The notes under the pieces: generated by a model
Databases searched by the model: none
What the model saw: the letters and a program-made list of their open reading frames with translations, nothing else
What the model was told of the DNA's origin: nothing
From: Hyphomicrobiales bacterium
GTDB taxonomy: Bacteria > Pseudomonadota > Alphaproteobacteria > Rhizobiales > Xanthobacteraceae
Direction: 5' to 3'
Assembly (NCBI GenBank): GCA_021730985.1
Contig: JAKFYI010000003.1
Coordinates: 62,001-126,000, forward strand
Length of the DNA: 64,000 bases
In this document: positions 1-7,438 of the stretch, in pieces
Layout of the letters: every line of letters begins with the position of its first letter
How positions within the stretch are numbered: position 1 is the first letter of the stretch
Translations under genes and position numbers: made by a program

Positions 1-150
1 CGCATGGAAATCCGCGGCTGGCCGATGCGGGTCGTATATGACATTCGCTATCCTGATCGCGGGGATGCGGGTCGCGTAGAGCCACGCCCACATCACGAAC
101 GACCAGAGCACGAGAGCCAGCAGCGGAGCGAACAGGGGGCTGTGCGGCAT
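1..150 (-). CDS. MAPEG family membrane protein (N-terminal part, cut by window edge)
   Basis: Reading the minus strand from the ATG at 150 gives an open frame of 50 codons that runs off the window. The first residues (MPHSPLFAPLLALVLWSFVM, then WAWLYATRIPAI) form a hydrophobic helix followed by the YATRIPA stretch that I know from the start of bacterial MAPEG proteins (membrane-associated proteins in eicosanoid and glutathione metabolism), small four-helix membrane proteins of mostly unknown substrate. It is divergent from the receptor array at 266, so 151-265 must hold promoters for both directions. The family call rests only on this N-terminal segment. Confidence 0.6.
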   Translation of the reverse strand, partial: MPHSPLFAPLLALVLWSFVMWAWLYATRIPAIRIANVIYDPHRPAADFHA

Positions 151-265
151 TTTGGTTCCCGACCTGGAATGGTGGCGCTGGTGCGCCAGCGTACCTTGCC
201 GGGGTTTCCGGCCTGCGGCATTCTTGCCTGATAAGAATACAAAGATCACGAGGGAGGACGCTGCG

Positions 266-1246
266 ATGACCGTTCTGGCCCGCATGTCTCTCGCGCTGCT
301 GGCGCTCGGCCTGGCGCCGGGCGTAGCGCTTGCGCAGGACAATTACCCCAACCGGACGATCCGCTTCATCGCCTCGCAGGGCGCCGGCGGATTGAGCGAC
401 ACTTGGATGCGGGTGGTGGGCGACGAACTCGGCCCGCTGCTCGGCGGCAGCGTCGTGGTCGAGGGCCGGCCGGGCGCGGCCGGCAACATCGGCGCGCGCG
501 CCTGCGCGGAATCGCCGCCCGATGGCTATACCTTTTGCATCCTTCCCGGCGAGACCATCACCATCAATCCGCATGTGATGAAAGATACTGGGCTCGATCC
601 GAAGAAGAGCCTGGTGCCGGTCATGAAGGCGTTCGTGCTGATCCAGGTGTTCGCGGTGAACGCCGATCTCGGCGCGAAGAACTTCGCAGAGCTTGCCGCG
701 CTCGCCAAGGCGAAGCCCAAGACGCTGGTCTACATGGCGCCATCGATTTCCAAAGTCGCCTTCATGGAAGAGTTCAACAAGAAGCATGGTGTCGATTTCG
801 TGCGCGTGCCGTTCAAGGGGGGCGGCGACGCGATCAACGCCATGATGACCGGCACCGCGCCGATCGCGATCTTCGGCATCGGCAATCTGCGGTCGCTCAT
901 GGAGTCGAAGAAGGTTCTCGGCTTCGCGGTCGATAGCGACGCGCGCTGGCCGCTCGCACTCGACATCCCGACGTTCCGTGAGGTCGGCTACAAGGATCAC
1001 ATCATCCCGTCGTCGTTCGGCATCTATGCGCCGACCGGAACGCCCAAGGCCATCATCGACCGGGTCAACAAGGCGATCGTCAAGGTTGCGTCCAACCCCG
1101 AGTTCCAGAAGAAGCACATGATCCCGCGCGGGCTCGCGGCCGTTCTGGATTCGCCGGAACAGGCGGAGAAGGGGCTGGAGTTGGATCGCGCCGATGCGCT
1201 GCTGGCGATCAAGGCGTCCGGCCTGCATCCGGAACTCGCGCGATGA
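266..1246 (+). CDS. Bug/TctC-type tripartite tricarboxylate transporter substrate-binding protein, array copy 1
   Basis: This 326-residue protein is a periplasmic binding protein of the Bug (Bordetella uptake gene) family, which captures carboxylates or similar small anions for TctAB permeases. The start at 266 is chosen because GGGAGG lies just upstream and a signal peptide (MTVLARMSLALLALGLAP, cleavage after VALA) follows directly. Family hallmarks are the YPNRTIRFI strand, the GGLSD loop, VVEGRPGAAGNIGA and PDGYTFCI. A Cys pair (ACAE and FCI) is shared with the next four genes. Its C-terminus (SGLHPELAR) differs from the PQ ending of the others. The stop overlaps the next start by 4 nt (ATGA), so copies 1 and 2 are translationally coupled. 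The ligand is unknown. Confidence 0.93.
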   Translation: MTVLARMSLALLALGLAPGVALAQDNYPNRTIRFIASQGAGGLSDTWMRVVGDELGPLLGGSVVVEGRPGAAGNIGARACAESPPDGYTFCILPGETITINPHVMKDTGLDPKKSLVPVMKAFVLIQVFAVNADLGAKNFAELAALAKAKPKTLVYMAPSISKVAFMEEFNKKHGVDFVRVPFKGGGDAINAMMTGTAPIAIFGIGNLRSLMESKKVLGFAVDSDARWPLALDIPTFREVGYKDHIIPSSFGIYAPTGTPKAIIDRVNKAIVKVASNPEFQKKHMIPRGLAAVLDSPEQAEKGLELDRADALLAIKASGLHPELAR

Positions 1247-2205
1247 TGAAACGTGTGTGGTTCGTTGCCGCCGCGCTGGCGCTCGGTGCGCCGCAGGCCG
1301 TGGCACAGGATTATCCGTCAAAGCCGGTGCGCGTCATCGCGGCGTCCGCCGCCGGCGGCATCAGCGACATTTTCATGCGCACGCTCGGCGAGGCGCTGCA
1401 CAAGCGTTGGGGCCATCCGGTCATCATTGAGAACCGGGCGGGCGGCAATTTCAACATCGGCACGCGCGCCTGCGCGGAGGCAGCGCCGGACGGCTACACG
1501 ATCTGCATCATCTCGAACGAGGGGCTCACCTATAACCTCTACATGTACAAGAACCTGCCGTTCGACCTGGAGAACGGCGTCGTCCCGCTGACCAACCTGT
1601 TCTTCCTGACGCAGTCGCTCGCGGTGAACGCCGATCTAGGCGCCAAGTCGGTCGCCGATCTGGTGGCGGTGGCCAAGGCGAGGCCGAAGACGCTGAGTTA
1701 TTCGGCGCCGGCGGTGCCGCTCATCCTGTTCATGGAGGCGCTCAACAAGGCGAACGGCATCGATCTGGTCAAGGTGCCGTTCAAGGGCGGCGGCGACGCC
1801 ATCAACGGCGTGCTGACCGGCGTCACGCCGATCACGTTCCTCGGCATCGGCAACATGATCTCGCACCTGCGCAGCGGCAAGATGACCGGGCTCCTGATCG
1901 ACAGCGACAAGCGCTCGCCGCTATTCCCGGACATCCCGACCATCACCGAGTACGGCTACCGGGAACCGCTGACGCGCTCCTACTTCGCGCTCTACGCGCC
2001 GGCCGCCATGGCGAAGGCGCAACTCAACAAGATCGCCGACGACATCCGCGAGATCGTGACCGAGCCCGGCTTCCTCGACCGCAACCTGGTCCAGCGCGGC
2101 CTGGAACCGGTGCTCAACACGCCGGACGAGTTCGCCGCATACCTCAAGCGCGACCGCGCCACCGCCAAGCGGATCATCGAAGCCGCAGGGCTCACGCCGC
2201 AATAG
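1243..2205 (+). CDS. Bug/TctC-type substrate-binding protein, array copy 2
   Basis: A 320-residue Bug-family receptor. The signal peptide is MMKRVWFVAAALALGAPQAVA with mature start QDYPSKP. GGISDIFMR, IENRAGGNFNIGTRACAE and PDGYTICI match its neighbours, as does the conserved VPFKGGGDAINGV ligand-loop motif in the second domain. It ends AGLTPQ. The start overlaps the previous stop by 4 nt. The next gene begins 10 nt after its stop, so copies 1 to 3 form one transcript. No membrane subunits are encoded alongside, so if transport is involved the permease must be elsewhere; such orphan receptors are common in Bug-rich genomes. The ligand is unknown. Confidence 0.93.
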   Translation: MMKRVWFVAAALALGAPQAVAQDYPSKPVRVIAASAAGGISDIFMRTLGEALHKRWGHPVIIENRAGGNFNIGTRACAEAAPDGYTICIISNEGLTYNLYMYKNLPFDLENGVVPLTNLFFLTQSLAVNADLGAKSVADLVAVAKARPKTLSYSAPAVPLILFMEALNKANGIDLVKVPFKGGGDAINGVLTGVTPITFLGIGNMISHLRSGKMTGLLIDSDKRSPLFPDIPTITEYGYREPLTRSYFALYAPAAMAKAQLNKIADDIREIVTEPGFLDRNLVQRGLEPVLNTPDEFAAYLKRDRATAKRIIEAAGLTPQ

Positions 2206-2215
2206 GAAATGTCAT

Positions 2216-3178
2216 ATGAAGCGCCAAGCGCTGCTCGGGTTGCTCGCCCTCTTGTCCACCGCCATCGCGGCGCAAGCACAGGACTTTCCAACCCGGCCGG
2301 TGCGCGCCATCGCCACCTCGAGCGCGGGCGGCATCAGCGACATCTTCATGCGCGTGCTCGGCGACGAGTTGAGCAAGCGCTGGGGCCAGCCGATCGTGGT
2401 GGAGAACCGTGCCGGCGGCCAGTTCAACATCGGTGCCAAGGCCTGCGCGGAAGCCGCGCCCGACGGTTACACCGTCTGCATCATGCCGGCCGACGTGCTG
2501 CAGTATAACCGGCACGTCTTCAAGACGCTGAACTACGATCTGTTCAAGGATATCGAACCGGTCACGCTGCTGTTCTATCTGACGCAGGCGCTGGTGGTGT
2601 CGTCCGCGCTCAACGTCACGACACTCGATGGCCTCGCGGCGCATTCCAAGGCCAACCCGGGCAAGCTGAGCTACACGGCGGCCGCGATCCCGCACCAGCT
2701 TTTCATGGACGGCTGGATCAAGGAGACCGGCGCCGACATCGTGCGCGTGCCGTTCAAGGGCGGCGGCGATGCGGTCAACGGCATGCTGACGGGGACCACG
2801 CCGATCGCCTTCTTCGGCGTCGGCAACTTCATCTCGCATCTGCAGGCCGGCACCATCAAGGGTATCGCGGTCGATGCGGAGAAGCGCTCGCCGCTGTTCC
2901 CGGATATTCCGACCCTGCGCGAGTTGCGCCCCAAGGTCGAACTCACCCGCGCCGACTTCAGCCTATGGGCGCCCAAGGGGACGCCGAAAGCCGTGATCCA
3001 GAAGATACGCGACGATGTGGCGCGGGTCGCAGCAGACCCGGCGTTCGTCAACCGCAACGTGGTGCAGCGCGGCCTGGAACCTGTATTCAACACGCCGGAA
3101 GACTTCGCCCGGCGTCTGGAGGAACAGCGCGTGCATGTCGAAAAGGTCGCCAAGGAGGCGGGCCTCAAGCCGCAGTGA
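2216..3178 (+). CDS. Bug/TctC-type substrate-binding protein, array copy 3
   Basis: A 320-residue periplasmic Bug receptor with signal peptide MKRQALLGLLALLSTAIAAQA and mature start QDFPTRP. It is most like copy 2: both share GGISDIFMRVLG or a near match, the VPFKGGGDA loop, DAEKRSPLFPDIPT and NRNVVQRGLEPVFNTP (copy 2 has DRNLVQRGLEPVLNTP). This supports a recent tandem duplication of 2 and 3. The start is preceded by GGAAATGTCAT, a weak ribosome site. A 64-nt gap separates it from copy 4. Confidence 0.93.
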   Translation: MKRQALLGLLALLSTAIAAQAQDFPTRPVRAIATSSAGGISDIFMRVLGDELSKRWGQPIVVENRAGGQFNIGAKACAEAAPDGYTVCIMPADVLQYNRHVFKTLNYDLFKDIEPVTLLFYLTQALVVSSALNVTTLDGLAAHSKANPGKLSYTAAAIPHQLFMDGWIKETGADIVRVPFKGGGDAVNGMLTGTTPIAFFGVGNFISHLQAGTIKGIAVDAEKRSPLFPDIPTLRELRPKVELTRADFSLWAPKGTPKAVIQKIRDDVARVAADPAFVNRNVVQRGLEPVFNTPEDFARRLEEQRVHVEKVAKEAGLKPQ

Positions 3179-3242
3179 CGCTTGCCATCCGGCGCAAGGC
3201 TTGAAAACCTAGGGGGAGGACAAGACTCATCGAGGAAATGCC

Positions 3243-4205
3243 ATGAGAGCTCTGTTGCTGCTGGTTTCGCTGCTGACCGCCGCCGCCGTCCCCGCGCTTG
3301 CGCAGGACAACTGGCCGAGCCGGCCGATCAAGGCGATCACCACCACCAGCGCCGGCGGGTTGAGCGACATCTTCATGCGCGCGCTCGGCGAGGAGTTGCG
3401 CCAGCGTCTCGGCCAGCCGCTGATTGTCGAGAACCGGCCGGGCGGGGCGATGAACACCGGCACCCGCGCCTGCGCGGACTCCGCGCCCGACGGCTACACC
3501 ATCTGCATCACCAACGCCGACGCGATGCTTTACAATCAGTTCCTGTTTAAGAGCATCCCGTTCAATCCCGAAACCAGCCTGCAGCCGATCACCAACGCAT
3601 TCCATCTGATCCACATGCTGGTGGTGAACTCCAAGCTCGGCGTGAAGAGCGTCGATGAGTTGGTCGCTTACTCGAAGAAGCATGCCGGCACGCTGAGCTA
3701 TCTGGCGCCGGGACCGCCGCTGGTTCTCTTCATGGAGACGCTGAAGAAGGAAAAGGGCGCCGACTGGGTGCGCGTGCCGTTCCGCGGCGGCGGCGAGGCG
3801 GTCAACGCCATCCTCGGCGGCTCGACGCCCATCGCGCTGTTCGGCGAGGGCAACGTGATCGGCAACGTCCGCGGCGGCCAGATGACCCCGCTGGTGATGA
3901 TGAACAACATCAAGTCGCCGAACTTCCCCGACGTGCCGCTGCTGACCGACATCGGCTACAACGGCCCGCCGTCGCGAAGCTGGTACGGCATCTTCGCGCC
4001 GGCCGGAACGCCGCGCCCGATCGTCGACCGGCTCAACAAGGAAATCACCGCGATCATCAACGCCCCGGAGTTCCGCGACAAGCATCTCACCGCGCGGAGC
4101 CTGGTGCCGGCTGCGAACACGCCGGAGGAATTCACCGAGATGATGAAGCGCGAGCGTCCGATCGCTGAGAAGGTCGTCAAAGACGCGGGCTTCGAGCCGC
4201 AGTAA
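3243..4205 (+). CDS. Bug/TctC-type substrate-binding protein, array copy 4
   Basis: A 320-residue periplasmic receptor with signal peptide MRALLLLVSLLTAAAVPALA and mature start QDNWPSRP. GGLSDIFMRALGEELRQR and VENRPGGAMNTGTRACAD are typical of the family. It pairs with copy 5: both have KKEKGADWVRVPFRGGGEAV or a near match, MNNIKSPNFP (VNNIKSPNFP in copy 5) and HLTxRSLVPA. The second-domain loop is therefore RGGGEA here against KGGGDA in copies 1 to 3, hinting at two ligand classes in the array. The region just upstream carries GGGGGAGGA at about 3211, a plausible leader. Confidence 0.93.
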   Translation: MRALLLLVSLLTAAAVPALAQDNWPSRPIKAITTTSAGGLSDIFMRALGEELRQRLGQPLIVENRPGGAMNTGTRACADSAPDGYTICITNADAMLYNQFLFKSIPFNPETSLQPITNAFHLIHMLVVNSKLGVKSVDELVAYSKKHAGTLSYLAPGPPLVLFMETLKKEKGADWVRVPFRGGGEAVNAILGGSTPIALFGEGNVIGNVRGGQMTPLVMMNNIKSPNFPDVPLLTDIGYNGPPSRSWYGIFAPAGTPRPIVDRLNKEITAIINAPEFRDKHLTARSLVPAANTPEEFTEMMKRERPIAEKVVKDAGFEPQ

Positions 4206-4260
4206 AGCCGCGGCCTCGCCGCATTCAATCACCAGCCGCGTTCCACGCGAGGGATCAGTC

Positions 4261-5217
4261 ATGAGACTGCTTGCACTCTTTATTGCCCTGTTCGCCGCGG
4301 CACCCGCCGCGGCGCAGGACAACTATCCGAACCGCACCGTCCGCATCATCACCACCAACAGCGCGGGCGGCATCAGCGACGTATTCGGCCGCGCGCTGGG
4401 TGAGGAACTGCACAAGGTCTGGGGGCAGGCGGTCATCATCGACAACCGTCCCGGCGGCATGAACAACACCGGCACGCGCGCCTGCTCCGACGCACAGCCG
4501 GACGGCTATACGCTCTGCATCATCAACGCCGATCCGCTCGCCTACAACCAGTTCCTGCTCAAGACCATGCCGTTCAAGCCGGAGACGGCGGTGACCCCCG
4601 TCACCAACCTCTACTATCTGATCCAGGCGCTGGTGGTGAACGCCGATCTCAAGGTGAAGACGGTCGATGAGCTGATCGCGCTGTCGAAGGCGAAGCCCGG
4701 CACCTTGAGCTACCTGACCGCGACGCCGACGCTGATGCTCTACATGGAGACGCTGAAGAAGGAGCAGGGCGCCGACTGGGTGCGCGTGCCGTTCCGCGGC
4801 GGCGGCGAGGCGGTCAACGCCATCATGGGCGGCTCGACGCCGATCGCGCTGCTGGGCGAGGCCAACGTGATCGGCCACGTCCAGGCCGGGCGCATGAACA
4901 TCCTGGCGATGGTCAACAACATCAAGTCGCCGAACTTTCCGAACGTGCCGACGCTAGCGGAGACCGGCTACAAAGGGCCGCCGTCGGCGAGTTGGTACGG
5001 GCTGTTCGTGCCGCCAGGCACGGCGAAGCCGATCATCGACAAGGTGCACCGCGACGTCGCCAAGATCGTGTCGGACCCGGCTTTCATTCAGAAGCACCTG
5101 ACGCAGCGCAGCCTGGTGCCTGCGTTGAGCACGCCGGATGAATTGGCAGCGCTGATCAAGAGCGACCGCGCCACCGCCGAGCAGGTGGTGAAGGCCGCGG
5201 GGCTCGAGCCGCAGTAA
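4261..5217 (+). CDS. Bug/TctC-type substrate-binding protein, array copy 5
   Basis: A 318-residue receptor and last member of the array. The signal peptide is MRLLALFIALFAAAPAAA and the mature start QDNYPNRT. It shares with copy 4 the VPFRGGGEAVNAI loop, NNIKSPNFPN and the C-terminal AGLEPQ. GAGGGATC precedes the start as ribosome site. The gene is followed at once by a dispersed palindromic repeat (5243-5346) that could end transcription of the array. No tctA, tctB or regulator gene is visible on either side. Confidence 0.93.
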   Translation: MRLLALFIALFAAAPAAAQDNYPNRTVRIITTNSAGGISDVFGRALGEELHKVWGQAVIIDNRPGGMNNTGTRACSDAQPDGYTLCIINADPLAYNQFLLKTMPFKPETAVTPVTNLYYLIQALVVNADLKVKTVDELIALSKAKPGTLSYLTATPTLMLYMETLKKEQGADWVRVPFRGGGEAVNAIMGGSTPIALLGEANVIGHVQAGRMNILAMVNNIKSPNFPNVPTLAETGYKGPPSASWYGLFVPPGTAKPIIDKVHRDVAKIVSDPAFIQKHLTQRSLVPALSTPDELAALIKSDRATAEQVVKAAGLEPQ

Positions 5218-5242
5218 GGTAAGATCCTCCCACACACACCGG

Positions 5243-5346
5243 CCGTCATCCCCGCGAAAGCGGGGATCCAGCGCTGTGCGAAGCAAAGCTCAAACTCGAC
5301 GAGTGGTGGTTACTGGATCATCCGCTTTCGCGGATGATGACACCGG
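5243..5346. repeat. Dispersed palindromic repeat, copy 1 of 3
   Basis: The element has two nested hairpins, TCCCCGC-GAAA-GCGGGGA at the left and ATCATCCGC-TTTC-GCGGATGAT at the right, with outer arms GTCATC and GATGAC that also pair. The right half is preceded by TACTGGATC, as in the copies at 11876 and 63921. It sits in the intergenic gap between convergent units and may act as a bidirectional terminator or messenger-stabilising element. Confidence 0.85.
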
Positions 5347-5376
5347 AGTAAAACGCGCGAGCGCGGCAGCGTCACG

Positions 5377-6081
5377 CTACGCCACTTCTTCCAAAATCTC
5401 CGCCAGCCGCTCCGGCATATCGACCATCACGTCGTGGCCGCACGGCACCTCGTAGGTTCGCCATGCCGGATTGCCTTTCACGCGCGCCACCGCCTTATCG
5501 AAGCCGGGGTTGGCGTAGTTCGCGGCGCGGATGTAGGCCTTCTTGGCGATGCGGTCGCGCGCGCCGGTCAGCGCAACCTTCTCCAGGAAGCAGCCGAGCG
5601 GCTGCAAGCCGGTAAGGCTGTCCACCCAAGCGCGGTCCTTCTCGTTGACGCCGAACGCCTCGGCCTTGCGCGGCGCCACGCCGAGCGCACCGGCCTGCTC
5701 GGCGGCCCGGGTGGCGTCGATCACCGCCTGGCCGGTGAGGCCCAGCATCGAGTCGCCGTTGTCCGGCAGGAAGGCGTCGAGGAACACGATCGATGAGATG
5801 GCGGGCGCCATCCGCTCGGCGACACCGGAGATGACAAAGCCCGCATAGGAGTGGCCGCACAGCACGACGTTGTTCAGCCCCTCCCATTTGAGGACGTTGA
5901 CCACGTCGGTGACGTGGGTGGAGATGTCAATGCTCTTGGCCAAGAGGTGCGACCGCTCGCCCAGCCCGGTCAGCGTCGGCGTGAACACTTTGTGCCCTTT
6001 GGCGGTCAGGAGGTCGGCGACGCGCCGCCAGCACCAGCCGCCATGCCAGGCGCCGTGAACGAGAACGAAGGTGTGGGTCAT
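5377..6081 (-). CDS. alpha/beta fold hydrolase, plant methylesterase/EstC-like
   Basis: This 234-residue cytosolic serine hydrolase begins MTHTFVLVHGAWHGGWCW, with the HG oxyanion motif near residue 9. It carries the nucleophile elbow GHSYAG near residue 80 and the general-base His in GHDVMVDMPERLAEIL at the C-terminus. This pattern fits the small hydrolase group that includes plant methyl-ester hydrolases, hydroxynitrile lyases and pyrethroid esterases; the substrate cannot be read from sequence. The start at 6081 has GGAG 8 nt upstream. An in-frame extension to 6132 lies inside a dispersed repeat and is rejected. It stands alone, flanked by repeats. Confidence 0.88.
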   Translation of the reverse strand: MTHTFVLVHGAWHGGWCWRRVADLLTAKGHKVFTPTLTGLGERSHLLAKSIDISTHVTDVVNVLKWEGLNNVVLCGHSYAGFVISGVAERMAPAISSIVFLDAFLPDNGDSMLGLTGQAVIDATRAAEQAGALGVAPRKAEAFGVNEKDRAWVDSLTGLQPLGCFLEKVALTGARDRIAKKAYIRAANYANPGFDKAVARVKGNPAWRTYEVPCGHDVMVDMPERLAEILEEVA

Positions 6082-6100
6082 TTGAAAGCTCCGTGGCGCC

Positions 6101-6192
6101 CCGTCATGCGCGGCCTTGAGCCGCGCATCCATCTCTTCTTCGCAGAACTACTCTTTGAGATGAATGGCCGGGTCAAGCCCGGCAAGGATGCC
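6101..6192. repeat. Dispersed composite palindrome, second repeat family
   Basis: It contains ATGCGCGG-CCTTGAG-CCGCGCAT (6106-6128) and GCCGGG-TCAAG-CCCGGC, with CCATCTC and GAGATGAATG pairing between them. This differs from the 5243 family. Similar sequences (CGTCATGCGCGGCCTTGAGC...) are scattered through Bradyrhizobium-type genomes by my recollection. It lies just upstream of the hydrolase start, so it may mark or modify that gene's leader. Confidence 0.7.
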
Positions 6193-6253
6193 TCTCAGTC
6201 ATTTGTGCTCCTGACCGATCTCGTGAACGGCAATGAGTTTCCCATCCCGTTTC

Positions 6254-6271
6254 GCGCGGGTGGACCCGCGC
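6254..6271. repeat. Short perfect inverted repeat
   Basis: GCGCGGG-TGGA-CCCGCGC forms a tight 7-bp hairpin followed by CATCCATC, the same tail as in the repeat at 6101. It is probably a fragment of the same dispersed family, lying upstream of the 6348 gene. Confidence 0.55.
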
Positions 6272-6347
6272 ATCCATCGGGTTGAACTCAACACCGAAGA
6301 AGCTATTGTTTTACTGTGACTATGGACGGCGCTTGGAGGTCGCCTGC

Positions 6348-6620
6348 ATGAAGCATTCAGAATTTAGCATCGGCTGCGAATTCATGACTGGCTCGGGGCG
6401 TTGGCGTTGCACCGATGTAGGTAAGCGGACCATTGCCGCCATCAAATTGGATAAGGACCACGATCCGCATTGGTATAACGGCCCGCCCTACGCCGTGGTT
6501 GAAAGTGTGTTCGACGAAGACGGGATGATCGATTGCGATCCAGCGCCTGACAAGGGAACCTACGATGACAGTGGGCGGTCGCAAGTTACGATCGTTCGGC
6601 GTTTGGGCGTTAAGGAGTGA
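6348..6620 (+). CDS. conserved hypothetical protein, 90 aa
   Basis: A small soluble protein beginning MKHSEFSIGCEFMTGSGRW. I recall similar proteins of unknown function with the pattern FxxGxxFxTxxGxWRCTDVGxRTIxAI and WYxGPPYAVxE in many bacteria, but know no assigned role. The start at 6348 is chosen because GGAGGT lies 8 nt upstream and an upstream ATG-free extension to 6282 lacks a site. Base composition is less GC-rich than the neighbouring receptors and dnaG. The next gene begins 7 nt after its stop, so the two are co-transcribed and may act together. Confidence 0.72.
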   Translation: MKHSEFSIGCEFMTGSGRWRCTDVGKRTIAAIKLDKDHDPHWYNGPPYAVVESVFDEDGMIDCDPAPDKGTYDDSGRSQVTIVRRLGVKE

Positions 6621-6626
6621 GCGATA

Positions 6627-7277
6627 GTGAGCTTGTCATCGGCAGTGCCAAATGTGATCGAACAGATGTCTCTTGCTGACTACTTGTTGCAGGAGAGATA
6701 CTGGTTTCAGCAGCCACGCACTCCGATTGAGTTTTTGGAGCGAATTCGGTGCGTCGATGCAGCTATCGACAGTGAATTTCTTTTCAATCGCAATGACGCA
6801 AAGTGGGTCCGTGAGGCACTCATTCTAGCTGCATATGGTCGGTTCATGCGTCCGACTTGGCAGCGATTGAGCTCGGAGACGCGACCCGACGCAATAATTT
6901 CGGAGTTCGGTCTAGAAATTCCAATTGAAATCTCGATGGTCATCGAGGATGGGCGCCAGCTAGGAACCGAATACCGAGGGGGTTCCGTGCCATCCGATGG
7001 GAAGCTTTCCGATTGGCTGGCGAAAACTGAGACCATAGAGAGCATGCTAGCGCGACGAATCGCAGCCAAAGCGCTGAAGCCATATTCGAGCGACACCCGT
7101 CTTCTAGTCTATCTCAACATGAATGAATGGGGCGTTCGCCAGACCGAAGTTCAATCAGCCATCTTGGCTGTATTGCGCCAATCGACCAATCAATTTTCAT
7201 ACATTGATGTTCTCTGGAAGGATCGGATGTTGCGAAGTTCCGGCGATGTCCATGTCCTTCCTGGGACTTGGGTATAG
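6627..7277 (+). CDS. hypothetical protein, 216 aa, second gene of a low-GC pair
   Basis: It starts with GTG at 6627, behind AAGGAG at 6612. I do not recognise the family. Visible features are an acidic and aromatic N-terminal half, then RPDAIIS followed by LEIPIEISMV about ten residues later and a strand-like RLLVYLNMN. The PD...ExE order vaguely resembles the PD-(D/E)xK nuclease fold, but this is only a guess from pattern. No membrane segment or signal peptide is visible. Codon use is AT-richer than the flanks, which suggests horizontal arrival together with the 6348 gene. Confidence 0.6.
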   Translation: MSLSSAVPNVIEQMSLADYLLQERYWFQQPRTPIEFLERIRCVDAAIDSEFLFNRNDAKWVREALILAAYGRFMRPTWQRLSSETRPDAIISEFGLEIPIEISMVIEDGRQLGTEYRGGSVPSDGKLSDWLAKTETIESMLARRIAAKALKPYSSDTRLLVYLNMNEWGVRQTEVQSAILAVLRQSTNQFSYIDVLWKDRMLRSSGDVHVLPGTWV

Positions 7278-7438
7278 GCGCTGAGATTTCCTGCTGAGAA
7301 TTTATCGCAACCTGTGAATAACTCGGAAAAACCGCGTTTTCCCGCCGCTATTTCAAGCAGGCACCTATGGTCCCCAGGGCCGACCCAATTGAAGGCTTAT
7401 GATGAAGCCGATTCGCACTCAGCGGCTTCGCAAAATCC

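Noticed and set aside
4..231. Plus-strand frame at the left edge
   Set aside because: The minus strand of the same bases gives a recognisable MAPEG start, which explains it better.
6627..7277. Calling the protein a PD-(D/E)xK nuclease
   Set aside because: Only a loose PD...ExE pattern is visible; a following Lys in the expected place is missing, so no function was assigned.
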